A stretch of 64,000 nt of DNA from Pseudoscleropodium purum (GCA_963969395.1 OZ017805.1:10478001-10542000); one strand, 5' to 3'; positions 49,700-61,784 are shown, numbered from the stretch's first letter. The notes: a model not told the origin generated them from the letters alone. A program made the numbers and translations.

Positions 49700-50290
49700 T
49701 ATATCTCAACACCCTCTACACCTTAAAAAGACAAGTCAACGATTTTTTTCCAAGGTTGTCTTCCCTGTCAGATGGACCATGTGACAAACATGACGTCTAA
49801 TATGGTCAATAGACCCCCTTGTTCGTCTAATAAAGTCAATTTTATGCTTTGACTTTTTTAGATTTATCCTCATTTATCTAGCCAAGGACACAAACGAGCA
49901 AGAACTTAGAATTCATGTGAGCAGACATTAAGGTTCGTGAGCAGACATGTAGGTGCATAAACGCAAATGCAATACATCGGAAACCTATAATGCTAGATTG
50001 TAAACTTAAAGTCAGGGTGGGAACGTTATTATATGGGTGCGGGCTTAGATGGGCGCGATTGCATGAACAACAAATGTCGAAGTGTGGATGTCTTTGTCAA
50101 ACATGGACATATCTTGTATAGGCACGGACATTTAAGTTTTGGACGTGGATGTCTGAAAGCAGGCAAATTCCTTCATTTTCTGGACACAAACATAGCCAAG
50201 CGTAAACACAATCTATTTAGTGCGGATGTTGTCAAGCGGGGACCTATGTCGATTGGGACTTGGATGTTGTGGGCCGCATTTGGAGAAAAT
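49700..50290. repeat. Possible decayed CGTCC-type region
   Basis: Less AT-rich than the flanks, with gagcagacat, ggcacggacatt, ggacgtggatgtc and gcggatgttgtc words resembling eroded GGACG/CGTCC sequence. The frame 50033-50293 passes through it. Assignment is weak. Confidence 0.3.
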
Positions 50291-50880
50291 TGAGGTGTGG
50301 TTTTGTTTTGTAAATGGTGAAGACTTAAGAGGTCTTCAAACTTTATGAATTGAAAATTTGAAATGGATAGTTTTATATAATGAGTTGGTTGCACGTTTGT
50401 GAAATATAAAACATGCAATATTTTTTTATAATTGACCATTCACAATATAAAAAAGGTTGTTCAAAGGTAGTTTTTAAATAATATCTCTTCTAAAATTTTG
50501 TTAAATTTTTTCTTAAAGGTCATTTTTTATAATCTTATATTTAGCCCCGCACATAAAAACTCATTTAAAACAACATTTTCTCTTGTAGTGATTGCACTTA
50601 ATATATAATCATGCATGACCAATAAATAAGCAATACTCATGCAATTGTCATTATGATAACCAAAAGTATTTATAGATTCCATGCAATTTAATGTAGAATA
50701 ATAATACAATGAACCTATACTTCCATAACATGTGGACCTTTGCATTGGTTATCAAAAGAACTCCTTCTCTAAGACCTTATCACCTTCAATCTAAAATTCA
50801 AGTACTACAATTGTCTTCAAGATCTACCTAATCTACTAATGTTATCGTTGCATTATTTAAACAGCCTGACCTACGGACTT
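50291..50880. other. AT-rich spacer
   Basis: Nothing supported. Confidence 0.5.
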
Positions 50881-50881
50881 C

Positions 50882-53240
50882 CTAGGTAGAGAGCCCCACC
50901 CAATGAGCATCTCGAATGCACACATCATCATGTGTTGGTGCTTCATCGTAGTCGCGGTCATCATCATCTTTCTCATCCTTACTTTGATAACCTTCTTCAT
51001 CATGAGCGCCATGTAATGAGAGATGCCCATTGACCTCTAAATTCTCATTTTCAAGCTCCGTAATGACTCTTCTTCTACAATTCTTGTTCACTACCTTCTT
51101 GTGCTGCTTTGTTGCAAGATCCTCTACATTTGAATTTATAGTTGGGTCCGTTTGATCTCTTTGATCAACAAACATCAGTGTCATCAATAAAGGCCTTGGA
51201 GTAAATGTTTCCAAAAATGGTTCTATCACAACGCTAGGGCATGGAGGTCCAATCTCATAAGGTGGATGTTTAGGGTTCTTTGACGATGATGCTCCATGAG
51301 TGTTCTTTCCTCCATGAGCACCTTAATGTTGTAATCTATATTGACCCACGGTGATTAAACAAGGGACTTGAGGGGATCTACCACCCCTATTAGTATTGGA
51401 AACATTTTGCACTAAGATTCGAGCAATCTCTACTAAGCCTAATCTTTCTTCTACATGTTTGAAGGTAGGATTTGAAGTTCTCATAGTAGAGGGCAATGTA
51501 CAACGTTGCCCTAATGAGCTTTGTCTCCAACCAATGGTACAAAATATCATTTATAAGGTAGCATTGGTACTAATTTGCATACGACGGGCAATGTCGTCCT
51601 CTTCCATACGTACACGTGAAGGGTCAAAATGAATTGCATAATTGACATCCATTTCATTTGTTGGAAGTGTATGGACTATAAGTGTCCTAATGTTTACTAT
51701 GGTGACCTATTGGAAATTTGTTGATGTTAGCTTGGCTACTCACTTGTCCCTTGCTACCACTGCCATCATGGCTTGACAACTCACTATTTGAAGATGTATA
51801 GTTCCCCACGTTCTCTTTGTTTCCATTGTTGTGGTCATCTCTATTCCCTCCATGTTTTGTGAAAACACATGATTATTGTTGTTGTCCTCGTTGGGAGGAG
51901 GATTATCATTGTTACAATCTCCTACATCAACTTCATTGTTCTTCAAAGAAAAAGGCATAGGTTCATCAACCGTAACACCTTCATTTGGAAGGGGAGGAGG
52001 TGAAGAGTTGCAATGAGGAATTAAATCCAAAAGTCCCAGTCATAAAGAGGATTATTATCATCTACATCTAGTCCATTTCCATAGTAGTTCCTTGCTTCCT
52101 CAAAGTAATTGACACCTTCCCTCCACAAATTCATACGTGCTCGAGCCATTGAAGGTGCCCAATTTACTTCCATATCATCATCTTCTACATCATGTGCTTG
52201 CATTGCATCAAAGGCGTGATTTGGTTTATTCATGAAGATGGGGCCAAAAGCATCTAGATCTGAATCCTCCGACTAAATGTTCTCAAGATACCAATGAATC
52301 AAATCAGCCTTTGGTTTTTCACAAAGCACGCAACTGTTGGTATAGATGTATACTAAAGATTTTGCCTTCTCCACCAGAAGGCAATTTCTCCTCTTGTTGT
52401 GAACAAATGAATACATACTTTAGTTTCGTTCACAATGTAATGCCGAACATGTAAAGGATAGAATAAGCACAACAATTTTAGACAAGACCCGGTCTCCAAT
52501 CTTATGCCACCATTGGTAGAATTGCAATTTGCCTACAGAAATGTTGGGTGATTCTTTAGGGTCTTCCATTACACTTTTCATATTGCATTAGTTCCACCAA
52601 GCAATCATCAAAATTCACACCCGCCAGCTTTTCTAATTAGTAGATAATATGGTACAATGCATGAAGGGCAATTCCAACTCCTTTCAGATTTGGTGTGTCT
52701 TTAAGGAATGGATTCAAAAGTGCATAGACATAGTGAAGATCGGTAAACATCATGTTCCATCTCACATTGAAGCTTTTCTCCAAAATGTTAGCCACATTGT
52801 TGGGTAAGTCAAAGGGTGGCTCTTTCAAACCATGCACATGTCTACGCAAGTTGTGCATCGTGAGCTATGCCTTGCCCATGACTAGTTGTTTGCCATCAAA
52901 CATGCGCAAGGCCTTCAACACATCTTCCAACATATATACATAATCTTGGCATCAATGCCAAAACCTTTCATCTTTAACGGTATTAACATTATATTTTCCA
53001 ATGGTAGCCGCCTATGGACCATTTTGCACATCTCATGGGCCTACTATGAAATTCTTAACATAAGGATGAGAAATCAAATCCTCCAGCATTGGTCTCAATT
53101 CCAACAATTGTTGTATCATGAGGAAATTAAAAACAAAGTGAGTTTCACATGGTATTAGGAGTTGCTTGTCAAGACTCAAATGACAAAAAAATGGCCATTG
53201 TCGCATAATGGCTTTTGATGTATTTGCACAACCAATTTGT
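50882..53240 (-). pseudogene. hAT transposase C-terminal half (DUF659 tail, hATC dimerisation domain, acidic tail)
   Basis: Read on the minus strand with frameshifts: QLLELRPMLEDLISHPYVKN, KMVHRRL, ALRMFDGKQLVMGKA, NNVANILEKSFNVRWNMMF, ALLNPFLKDTPNLKG and NFDDCLVELMQYE. Then QWWHKIGDRVLSKIVVLI leads into LSFTCSALHCERN*SMYSF and HNKRRNCLLVEKAKSLVYIY, the hATC signature (normally SSxSCERNWS..HxKxRNRL..xxxxLVYV), with the Trp of CERNW changed to a stop (near 52425). An acidic tail follows (VEDDDMEVNWAP, YDWDFW), then Ser/Asn-rich sequence down to 50882. The last part (51550-50882) is nearly open and could be tail or a separate remnant. Catalytic N-terminal parts are missing here. Confidence 0.72.
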
Positions 53241-55388
53241 CCTAGTAATTAAATCTGAAAATCACATAGTAAACCACATTTTTCATTCAGTCTTCAATTT
53301 TCGTCAAACTCTATTATAGACACCTACAACAACACTATATTCATTAAAATGAGAGTTTTCTAAAGAAATGAGACTTATGAAACATACAATTTTTTATAAA
53401 TACAACAAATTTTATTCTCTATAAAGAGTGAAAACCAATGCACTAATACCAAAAGTACATATGCAAGTGCAAGTTCCTTCTTTAAATAATGAAGTTTATA
53501 GAGAATAGCCATCATATATACAAGTATTAGTGTGTATACTAAAGAATGACAATTTGTAGAGACACTAAGAGATATATAGTGGATACTATTGGTAGCACTG
53601 TACATGGTATTCAAAGACTATGCTAGAAGCATCACCACCATTGCAAGTGGATTGTGTTGAATGAAGTGGCCGGAACGACCAAAGAATGAAGCCTTGGTGA
53701 TAGAAAGATCTTGGAACTACCTGAGTCAATAGACGAGACTCCAACACAAAAAAGACCAAGATTGTAAACTATGTATAACCTAACTATACCTCTTTCTTGA
53801 GATGTACTCTCATACACCACAATGTGCAAAGAGCAACTAAGCAATGTATCAGTGTACTTCTTAAAGAGGAGGTCCAAGTTAAGTTCTACAAAGATTAAAC
53901 TTATATCCCCCTATTCTCTCCTTTTTTTTGACCCAGGCAATTTAAAGACCTTATTATCACCTTCACTTTGTGGACACCGTGGCTTCCTCCTTCTAATGTC
54001 CTACTTACAATGGTATTGATGCCACCAACACTTTCTCCACAGAACCTATACTTTGCTAAGTCATCTACCGTCATTCAAAATTTACATTTGGATTTTAGAC
54101 TTTACAATAGCCTAGTATAAAGAATCTAAAATGTTGTAATGGTCAAATATATCCAATATTGTACTCTACATCTCTATTGTAATGGACAAAGGGAGTCCTA
54201 GCTCATGCCTAGTATTAAACACATGTACTACAAGTGTGACCTACTCTTCAACTTTTCCAATGCCTTCAATATTTCTACTCCTCAACTATATCCACCACTA
54301 CTCATGGACCTTTGGCAAATGATTTCCTAAACTTGCTTCTTCAAGGACCTTTCTTCAACAACATCCTATGAATAATGACTACCTTCAAGACGCGCCTCTC
54401 CAATATGGGTATGATAGTGGCTTCTTGCAATATTCAAGAATCTACATTTGGGAACTAGAGACAATAAGTCCTTGGAAGTAGTCACCTTCACTTCATATAT
54501 GCAAGAACTCCAAAATCACTTCATGCGGACACCTTCCGATGATGAAGGGTGACGGAGAAAAAAGAAGGTAGTAACCAAACATACTTGGCAAATCCCACCT
54601 TAGACCTCTGACCTTAGCCTTGCCTGAATGCCTAGACATCCATCCTCCTTGTAGAGCTTTGTTTGAGGAATTTGATCAAAGCTGGACGCTAAAGTAGGTT
54701 GGCCAACAAATTGTAGTGGCAAAGGGGAGCAAGAAAGCCGTGGACGTGGTCTTCCACTCAGAGGACTACCAACCACACTATCTTTAATAGGCTTGGTCGA
54801 GAAATCCATGGTTGAATTTGTTGTAGCTATTGAACAAAGGAAATTTCCAATGCTCAAAATAATATATTGCCCAAAGTCCAAGATGGAGTCTGTAGTTGCC
54901 ATGCAAGCCAATCTACTTTTTGGAACATGGGTCACCGAGGTGCTCATCATCTAATAAGGAACACTAGCTAAAAAGAAGACCAAAACTCATATACCAAAAT
55001 ATTGAAGTGCAACGCATAGGCCTAACAATGTAAGAACTAATACAAAAGAGACACTACTTAGCCAAAACCTTAGAAAGAATCTACACATGCAAATATGTAA
55101 GACAAACATGCATAGTGTACGTTGGAGTAACTTGAAATTTATGAGTCCAAAGATAAAAACTGAGAAAAGAACATGTGCACTTCAAGTCGGATTGAGCTGA
55201 AGCACACAAGTTCAAATACATCACATAAATAATAGTTTTATACACTTCAGGATAGAGTTTGCTAAAATCCAATATTGTTGAGGGATATTACTTAAAAAAA
55301 TAGATATTTATAAGTTAGGTTGGACCAAGCTAAAATGCACAAGTCACAAATGTGATTTAAATTTCTCTAAACACCCCTAGAACATTGC
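53241..55388. other. Mostly unrecognised sequence
   Basis: A minus frame at 54600-54950 (116 codons) is Ser/Pro/Thr-rich (SPLSGRPRPRLSCSPLPLQF), like the linkers of the neighbouring minus-strand genes, and may be a decayed exon. Two weak palindromes of the 57.8-61.6 kb type occur at about 55177-55204 and 55312-55345. Nothing else supported. Confidence 0.35.
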
Positions 55389-56290
55389 CTAACTCAAACT
55401 AGAGGAAGCACAAACTACTTCCATTAGCTTGTCATACTCACCTACAATTCCTTTCGTTGCAAAGCATTCGTCGCCCAATTCTTCTAGGACCATTTTTCTT
55501 GAATGCCTTGAGCCCTTGGTCTTGAGCAACATGCAAATGTTAACATCAAAGAAGCAAAACATCAAGAAGAAACAAATCTCGTGGACCACTCCTATAACTC
55601 TACAAATCAGAATGTATGATATTTTAAGGCTTATTCATTATATGCCTCATTGTACTATCATCTACGATGATGGTATTGGCAGTTGAGAAGCTTCCTCTGG
55701 AGCCTTTGAACAACATGTCTAGATTCTTTAGGAACAAGTCCTTGTCTATCCTAGGCACTTTGAAAGAGGTCAACTTTCTCGACCTATTTCTTTGTTTTAG
55801 TATCTGGGAGGTGTCTTGCCCAAATATTTGAAAGGGTGGCACAATGTCCTAGAAAAGATATTGAGAAATCATTTCAATGGTGGACTTCTTCATAGAGCTC
55901 TAAGAGGAAATTGGAGCAATTAGGTCACACCCACAGATCTTTGGATTTGACAAGCACGGGTTCGGTTGCGGAATGTGGTTGCAAGAAGTCCCTCAATTTT
56001 TTGTGCGACAATCCCTTGGACTTCTAATCTTCACAGACACATAGAATGCCATTCAGGTCCATGACAACGTTAATCCACTTGTCTACCACCTTGGACTTGA
56101 ATGGCCAAATGACGCCCTCCAAAGTTCCTCCACAACCAAATAGAAGATTGGATGTTTGTGGTTTAGAATCCAATCACAAAAGGAATATTGTACAAATAGT
56201 TATGATTCTACACCATTCCCTTACAACCAAAAATAGAATAATAAGAGTACAAGAACCCACGAACATTGGGATAATATACATATGAAAGCA
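55389..56290 (-). pseudogene. FCP1/HAD-phosphatase-like pseudogene, second copy
   Basis: The minus strand reads KWINVVMDLNGILCVCED (near 56030-56075; DLNGIL stands where FCP1-type enzymes have the DxDxT nucleophile motif). Then come HSATEPVLVKSKDLWV, NCSNFLLELYEE, PPFQIFGQDTSQILKQRN, KDLFLKNLDMLFKGSRG and FSTANTIIVDDSTMRHIMNK (near 55640-55690, the second conserved motif, usually IVDDSP). It ends with RDLFLLDVLLL, DQGLKAFKKNG and PRRIGRRMLCNERN. Both catalytic aspartates are in doubt (second position of DxD is Asn) and several stops (Trp/Gln to stop) plus frameshifts are present. It follows the ParB/methyltransferase locus on the same strand. Confidence 0.65.
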
Positions 56291-57823
56291 TACCTACTAT
56301 TGAGTGGATTCAATAAGAATTCTAGAGACATCTTCCTTTATATCGGGATGGATAGGACTCATAACCACCTTCTTCGACTCACTTCATAGGATTGCAAGTA
56401 TTGGAATTCCATCAATGTTGACATTCCCATGAAGCAATGCAAAAATTGATTGTGGTAGAGAAGTAGACTGCGTTGTAAGGATAGTATGCAATTTTTGAAG
56501 CCTTGCAATACAAGCATTATGACATGATGTTTTGTAAGACATCGATATATTAAAGCCTCAACAATTGAGTGTTAAAATACAAAATTTGAAACTCCATGGT
56601 TCAATCCACTACAAATTCACGTTTTCAAAAAATGATCTATCTATACTATAACTAACAAGTGCAAGCCTATAATACAAATTAGCTCAAATCAAACTAAAAC
56701 AAATGACATCGAATGATTACTTGGCACAACTTGTTGGTAGATCATTAGCGCGATCGATGCCACTTCTAGGAACTACCTTCTAAGGATCCATGGGCAAGTT
56801 GTGCCCACTATTAGATTGCTACTCCCTTGTTGTCTCTACTTCAGTTGAAATGCGTGCATCCTCTAAAGCAAAGCTGACTCTCCGAGGCAACAAGGAACTT
56901 TGGCTTGCATACGTTTCTGTAGTAGGAGGAGGTGGAGAGTTACACTCCAAAAGTGCCCTTGGAAGAGGCAGAGGTGTAGTGGCATCTCTCTAAGGAAACA
57001 AGACATCATTGTCGTTGGATCTAGAGGGGTTGTTTCCAATCAAGAGCTACTACCAAGTGGATGTAGGTAGAAGTGCGGCAACTAGTTGGGCTTGATTCTT
57101 GTTCGAGTACTCTTGCCACATTATTCGATTTGATTCGCTCACCTCCCTATTCAACCTCTTCTCTTCAAAGAAGGGCACCACTAGACTTTGGAAGCTTTGG
57201 ATTGAGGCTTCTTGGAACTTTTTGGTTTCCAACCAATCCCATTCTTGCATGTCTCTGAGATTTTTTTGTTCCTTTAGGACATAGGTTAACAATTCCATTA
57301 GGGCTACCAGAGGATCAATCTTCTTTTTTTTGGCAAGACGGCTTTTCAAAATTAGAGTTTGAGTAATGCTGATTTGGACCCCCAACAAATTCAACCCTAA
57401 TGAACTAGACAACCCCGAAATAGTTTGAGATGCACGAACACTCGGTGTTGCGATTTCCTCTAGTCTGCCAACATCACCTTGGGTTTCCTCCTTATCATCA
57501 TTGTTGTCATCATCATTGTCCTCATCCTCTTTGACATCCTTTTCTTCGATAGGCCTCTTCCCCCGTCAAATACTAGGCGAGGTAGCAATCGTTGACTGAG
57601 TCCTCATCCTCGTCAAATCGAGTGTCGATTGCGACCTAGGCTGCGACAAAAGAATCTCCTCATCAACTATATACAATGAGTCTAAGAAGTTGTCTTTGTC
57701 GAGTGATAGTCCTGTAGTGGCAATGTTTTGCCAAAGGTTGATTTCAACACTTGCAACACCTGCAAAGACGTCAATGGAGCTCATGTGCAGATCACATAGA
57801 TTACAATAATCTTAGCAACATGA

Positions 57824-58031
57824 AATTGTAATCCAGGTCAATCTAATATGAATTGTAGTGCAAAAAATAGACTTCAATGGCAAGAAGAGAATTTTAAAAT
57901 GTCATAGGAATATTTGCAATTTAGGTCGGTCCAACCTAAATTATAATGCAAAAAAGACTTGAATGGCAAGAGGAGAATTTTCAAACGTCACGGACATATC
58001 TGCAATTCAAGTTGGACTGACTTGAATTGAT
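57824..58031. repeat. Intronic tandem of palindromes (3 copies, ~88-bp units)
   Basis: Imperfect palindromes at 57824-57857, 57914-57945 (TTGCAATTTAGGTCGG / CCAACCTAAATTATA) and 58001-58031 (TGCAATTCAAGTTGG / ACTGACTTGAATTG) are separated by a repeated aatggcaagaagagaatttt spacer. All three lie inside the intron 57760-58044. Confidence 0.8.
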
Positions 58032-59339
58032 GTGCTTCACTTACCAATGCAACACAAGTGAGCTTGCTTCCAACAAAAACAGAAAACACACTTGAACCCG
58101 AAAGACAAAACTTCTTAATGATTCCAAGATAAAACTCCATCTGAAGCTCCATAGTGTACATCTTAAGTGGGAGCTCATTGTGCTTCTTTAGATCTTTGTA
58201 CATAATTGTATTCGGAGCTTAGAATTCTAGTTCAATCTGGGCCTAGTAAACATTGTCTTTGTTCTCGAGAAATATTAGATGGATTTTCTTTAGCAACTTC
58301 TTTGAATTCATCAACAAGTCGTAGAGTTGCTCATTCCTCGCCAAGTAATAGTCAGCAAAACTTTAATTGTAAGTGCTAAACACCTCATTCTTTTTTACGA
58401 ATGCCAAAATGTTTGACTTACCTGTCTCATCTTTGATAATGAATAACCATGTTTTGATTTCCTTGAACAATGGTTGATTCATTTTCTATTGAGACATTAA
58501 TACCTCATAGAAAAATGGCTTGTCAATCGTTGAATGCTCCTTCTCTAGTACTCCTAGAATCATTTGAAAGTCAATGATTTCCAAACTTATTAGACTAGCT
58601 GTTTTTGGTGTCTACATATTATGGCCATTTCATGTGTTTGTTTTCTCTAATGCTGTAGGGACGCATGAAAGCGATAGCTATCTACACTCAAAAATTGTTC
58701 TTCTCTACGAAGACTTTAAAGAAGGCCATTGTTTTGGAATTGATGGTGACAACTGACTTGTGTTTTGCCCTAGATTGCTTGCCTATAGAAAAATAGGCTT
58801 CACTTAGCCTCTCCATAAGCAATTTCATTGTTGCACTTGTAAAACAACGACTTCTCTTAAATGCTCTCCAATTGTCGACAATGAGCTCATTCCTCGCATT
58901 GAATAGATTAAGTTCTGGTTCAATTAGGTGGAGCTCGTTCTTGACCATCTTCTTACGCTTGACCTTCTCTACCCAATCTTTTGAACTGTAGCAATCTTCT
59001 ATCACTCTGAACATAGGCTTGACAGGCACTTTTGGATAAATGTGCTTGTGGCTTGGACTAGACCGATTTAGAATGTGGTTGGCCATCTTTGTCAAATCAT
59101 CATACGTTAAGTTCCCAAGAAGCTTAAAAAATTCCAACTGAAAGTACAACTTTCCTGCTTCTAGTTCTCTTTCTCATTAAATATCATTTTTGTATCTAAA
59201 TCAATGAGCTCACTATATGTAGCGTTGACAATGACTTTACTCCACACTTCATAAACATCATCCGACATAGATGTAATTTTTAGCTCATTGACAAGTTTCA
59301 ACTTGTCATCTCCATCCTTCTTCTTTGATAGTATATGAT

Positions 59340-59405
59340 TTTTATTTACATCAATTATGGCAAACCTCTGATGAATTGCCTCTGATGAATTACCTCTGAT
59401 GAATT
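59340..59405 (-). repeat. 15-bp triplication in an exon
   Basis: GGCAATTCATCAGAG-like units occur three times in a row on the minus strand (plus: gcctctgatgaatt), immediately after the acceptor at 59420. They shift the reading frame options and add five residues each. Confidence 0.6.
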
Positions 59406-59520
59406 GCCTTCTCGAACTTCTACAATGCAATCAACAAGAATGTTTTTAGTTTGTAATAGAAAAATAAGATCAATTCAAACTAAATTCAATCAATTAATTC
59501 ATACAAATGATTCAAGAGAC

Positions 59521-59551
59521 ATGCAATTCAAGTCGATCCAACCTGAATTAC
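59521..59551. repeat. Intronic palindrome
   Basis: TGCAATTCAAGTCGATCC / AACCTGAATTA, starting five bases inside the minus-strand donor (GTGAG at 59555) of the intron 59420-59555. Confidence 0.75.
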
Positions 59552-61122
59552 TCACCCTCAACTTTTGCGTCAAAATACTCGTCTCTTTGTTTCATGGCAG
59601 TGCGCCCTTAGTGCCATCTCTTTTTGGATGTTTTGGTCTGCCCATTGCTATCCAAATTGTCCTTGCACCCAAAATATTTATCACCTAGAACAGTTGAATC
59701 ATCTGGAAATGGTTTGTTTGGTTGTAGTAGGTAGAGATTGTTTGGAGCATCTTTGTATCTCATAACCACACCACGAAGTAGTTTTAGGTCCTAAAAAATT
59801 GCTTTACTTCTTCACTCACACTACTATTTGGTTCTATCATCAGCTTGCTAGCAGCTACCCTATGCTAGCCATTGATGATGTAAAAAAACTTGTCTTAGAT
59901 TTCCTCCCAATGCTTTGGTGGATTCTTGTTGGTCATTAGCATGACAGGCATGACGTAGAGAGTCTACTTGACACTCTTGTCTGGCATGTTAATAAGGTAA
60001 AGCATCATTTCCTTAACAATTATGGCTTCTTTCACACAAATATTGTACTCCACAGGGGCATTCAGCAACATGTCAGTGGATATTTGTTTCTTTTTATTTT
60101 CCCCAAGAATGAAATTGTTCAAGCACATCTCCCAAAAGTTTTTGTACAAGGCACTGATGACTTTATAGTCAGGCTTCCTATCCGTTATGAGTACTTCAGG
60201 GACAGCATTTAACTCATTGAGATAGCTCAAGGACTCCACACCTGACTGTTTCGATACTTTTTCTATTGGGTTCTTGGTTGAAGTTGAAGCTAGCGGACTA
60301 CCTCGACCTGCGGATGTTGAGGTGAGAAGGCGGCTTCCTGCCCCTCGTGCCTCAACTCTATGACCCAATTGTTTTGCGCCTTGTAGACAGCTGCCCTTCA
60401 CCTTACCTATTGTGGTTCACAAATACGATGTGTTCGGCAAGAAATGATCGTTGCATATTGTGCATCTCCTTGAAAACTTTGAAGGAGTTTAGGAGAAGGG
60501 TCAACTTCATACACAATCGCTTTCTAGTCAAGGGGGTACCATCTTGATTTGGGTATTCCTTATCTTCGACCTTCTTCTCTATATACTTCAATTGTGCATT
60601 GTATGGCATGGGTTCAAAGCTTTCCAGAAATGGTGAGATGTTGAAGTAAATTTTCTCTATATTTTCAAGAAATGTGAAGTGATATTGCTATTCCACGGTG
60701 AGATTATTATTTGTGGTCATGTAGTGGAGTTTGATAGTTGGGTAGACGTCATCTAATATCCTCTTCACCCTTTTGTCGAAGGATATTGGGAGGAATGTGG
60801 GTGATATTCTATACTTCATATTGAAGTGCATTTGGTCTATGTGTGGCACCATTTTTAAACACCACGCCTCTATTCTTTCATCTCTCTAAACTCCCAATAG
60901 CCTCTTTCAATCATCTTTCATCTCCTATGATGACCTCGGCTTTGACTTCTTCTATTTTGGTGAAGTATTTATTGAGAAGTTTTGTAAACTCTTCCATGTT
61001 GAAATGAGAAAAATGTTTTCTTGCATTAGTTATATGTTTCAAGTATTTTTGACCTAAATTTTAATTTTGAATTTGCACAGACTTGTTGCTTCAATTGCTT
61101 ATAAAGGTTCTTATGGGATTGT

Positions 61123-61640
61123 TGCAATTCAGGTTGGTTTGACTTGAATTGTATAATGATAAGTTTTCAAAGACGAGATAGTTTTGCGATTTTAGATACA
61201 TCTAATGAGGTCTCAATTATCAATTTCTAAGACGATTGCAATTCAAGTCGGATCGACCTAAATTGCATAATGTTCTGTTCTCAATGAGAGCAGATGGTTC
61301 TCTAATTTGGAAAACTTGTAATAAGGTTTTAATTTGGAAGACACCTATTTGATTTCTAGTAATCAAGGTTTGGAGCTACTACAATTCAAGTTGAACTGAC
61401 CTAAATTGCACATGTCCGGTTGTCAAACACAACTAGAGGTTTTATGATTTGGAGTTACATCTATTAAATTATCAAAGTCTAGGGCTGTTGCAATTCAAGT
61501 TGGACCAACCTAAATTGCATGTTCTTTGGTTTATAGAAGAGGATTCGTTTTGTGGACTAAAAGTACACATATTCTAGGTTTGTTAATGGATTCTGGTAGA
61601 TCTACAATTCAGGTCTGTCTGACCTGAATTGCAGAGGGAT
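61123..61640. repeat. Array of five ~31-bp palindromes upstream of the ParB-like gene
   Basis: Copies at 61123-61151, 61237-61267, 61380-61410, 61489-61519 and 61604-61634, spaced 109-143 bases. Consensus by eye is TGCAATTCARGT, a 4-7 base centre, then ACYTRAATTGCA. Arm matching is near perfect in each copy although arms differ between copies (AAG in some, AGG in others), i.e. substitutions look compensated. The array lies just 5' of the minus-strand gene that begins near 61000. Confidence 0.85.
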
Positions 61641-61784
61641 AAGGTTGGTTTTGGTATGTTTCCAAGGTATTTGTGAATTGATACCTACTTGAGACCCTTC
61701 GATACCCAATTTATACCTACCTAAAACCATTCTAATTTCTCTTTTGGTATGCAGGCACTATATTCTGTGGGATTTGGTATTGGT

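Larger units (their letters stand above)
56720..61010 (-). pseudogene. ParB-like (DGQHR) plus methyltransferase-like gene, decayed, multi-exon
   Basis: Minus strand, 5' to 3'. An N-terminal part (60900-60403) contains KRVKRILDDVYPTIKLHYM and LTRKRLCMKLTLLLNSFKV. A basic Ser/Thr linker (60401-60270) precedes VLITDRKPDYKVISALYKNF, EMMLYLINMPDKSVK, FYIINGWHRVAASK (59838-59880, the DGQHR-like signature of ParB/sulfiredoxin-fold proteins), YYNQTNHFQM and NILGARTIWIAMGRP. An intron (59420-59555) follows, then helical exons (59419-58688) and SNILAFVKKNEVFSTYN. MEFYLGIIKKFCLSGSSVFS and VFVGSKLTCVAL come next, in the position of methyltransferase motif I, ending at donor 58044. After the intron 57760-58044 come an acidic segment, a coiled coil and a Pro/Ser-rich end at about 56720. 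Many stops (mostly TAG at Gln) and frameshifts. No intact product. Confidence 0.6.
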
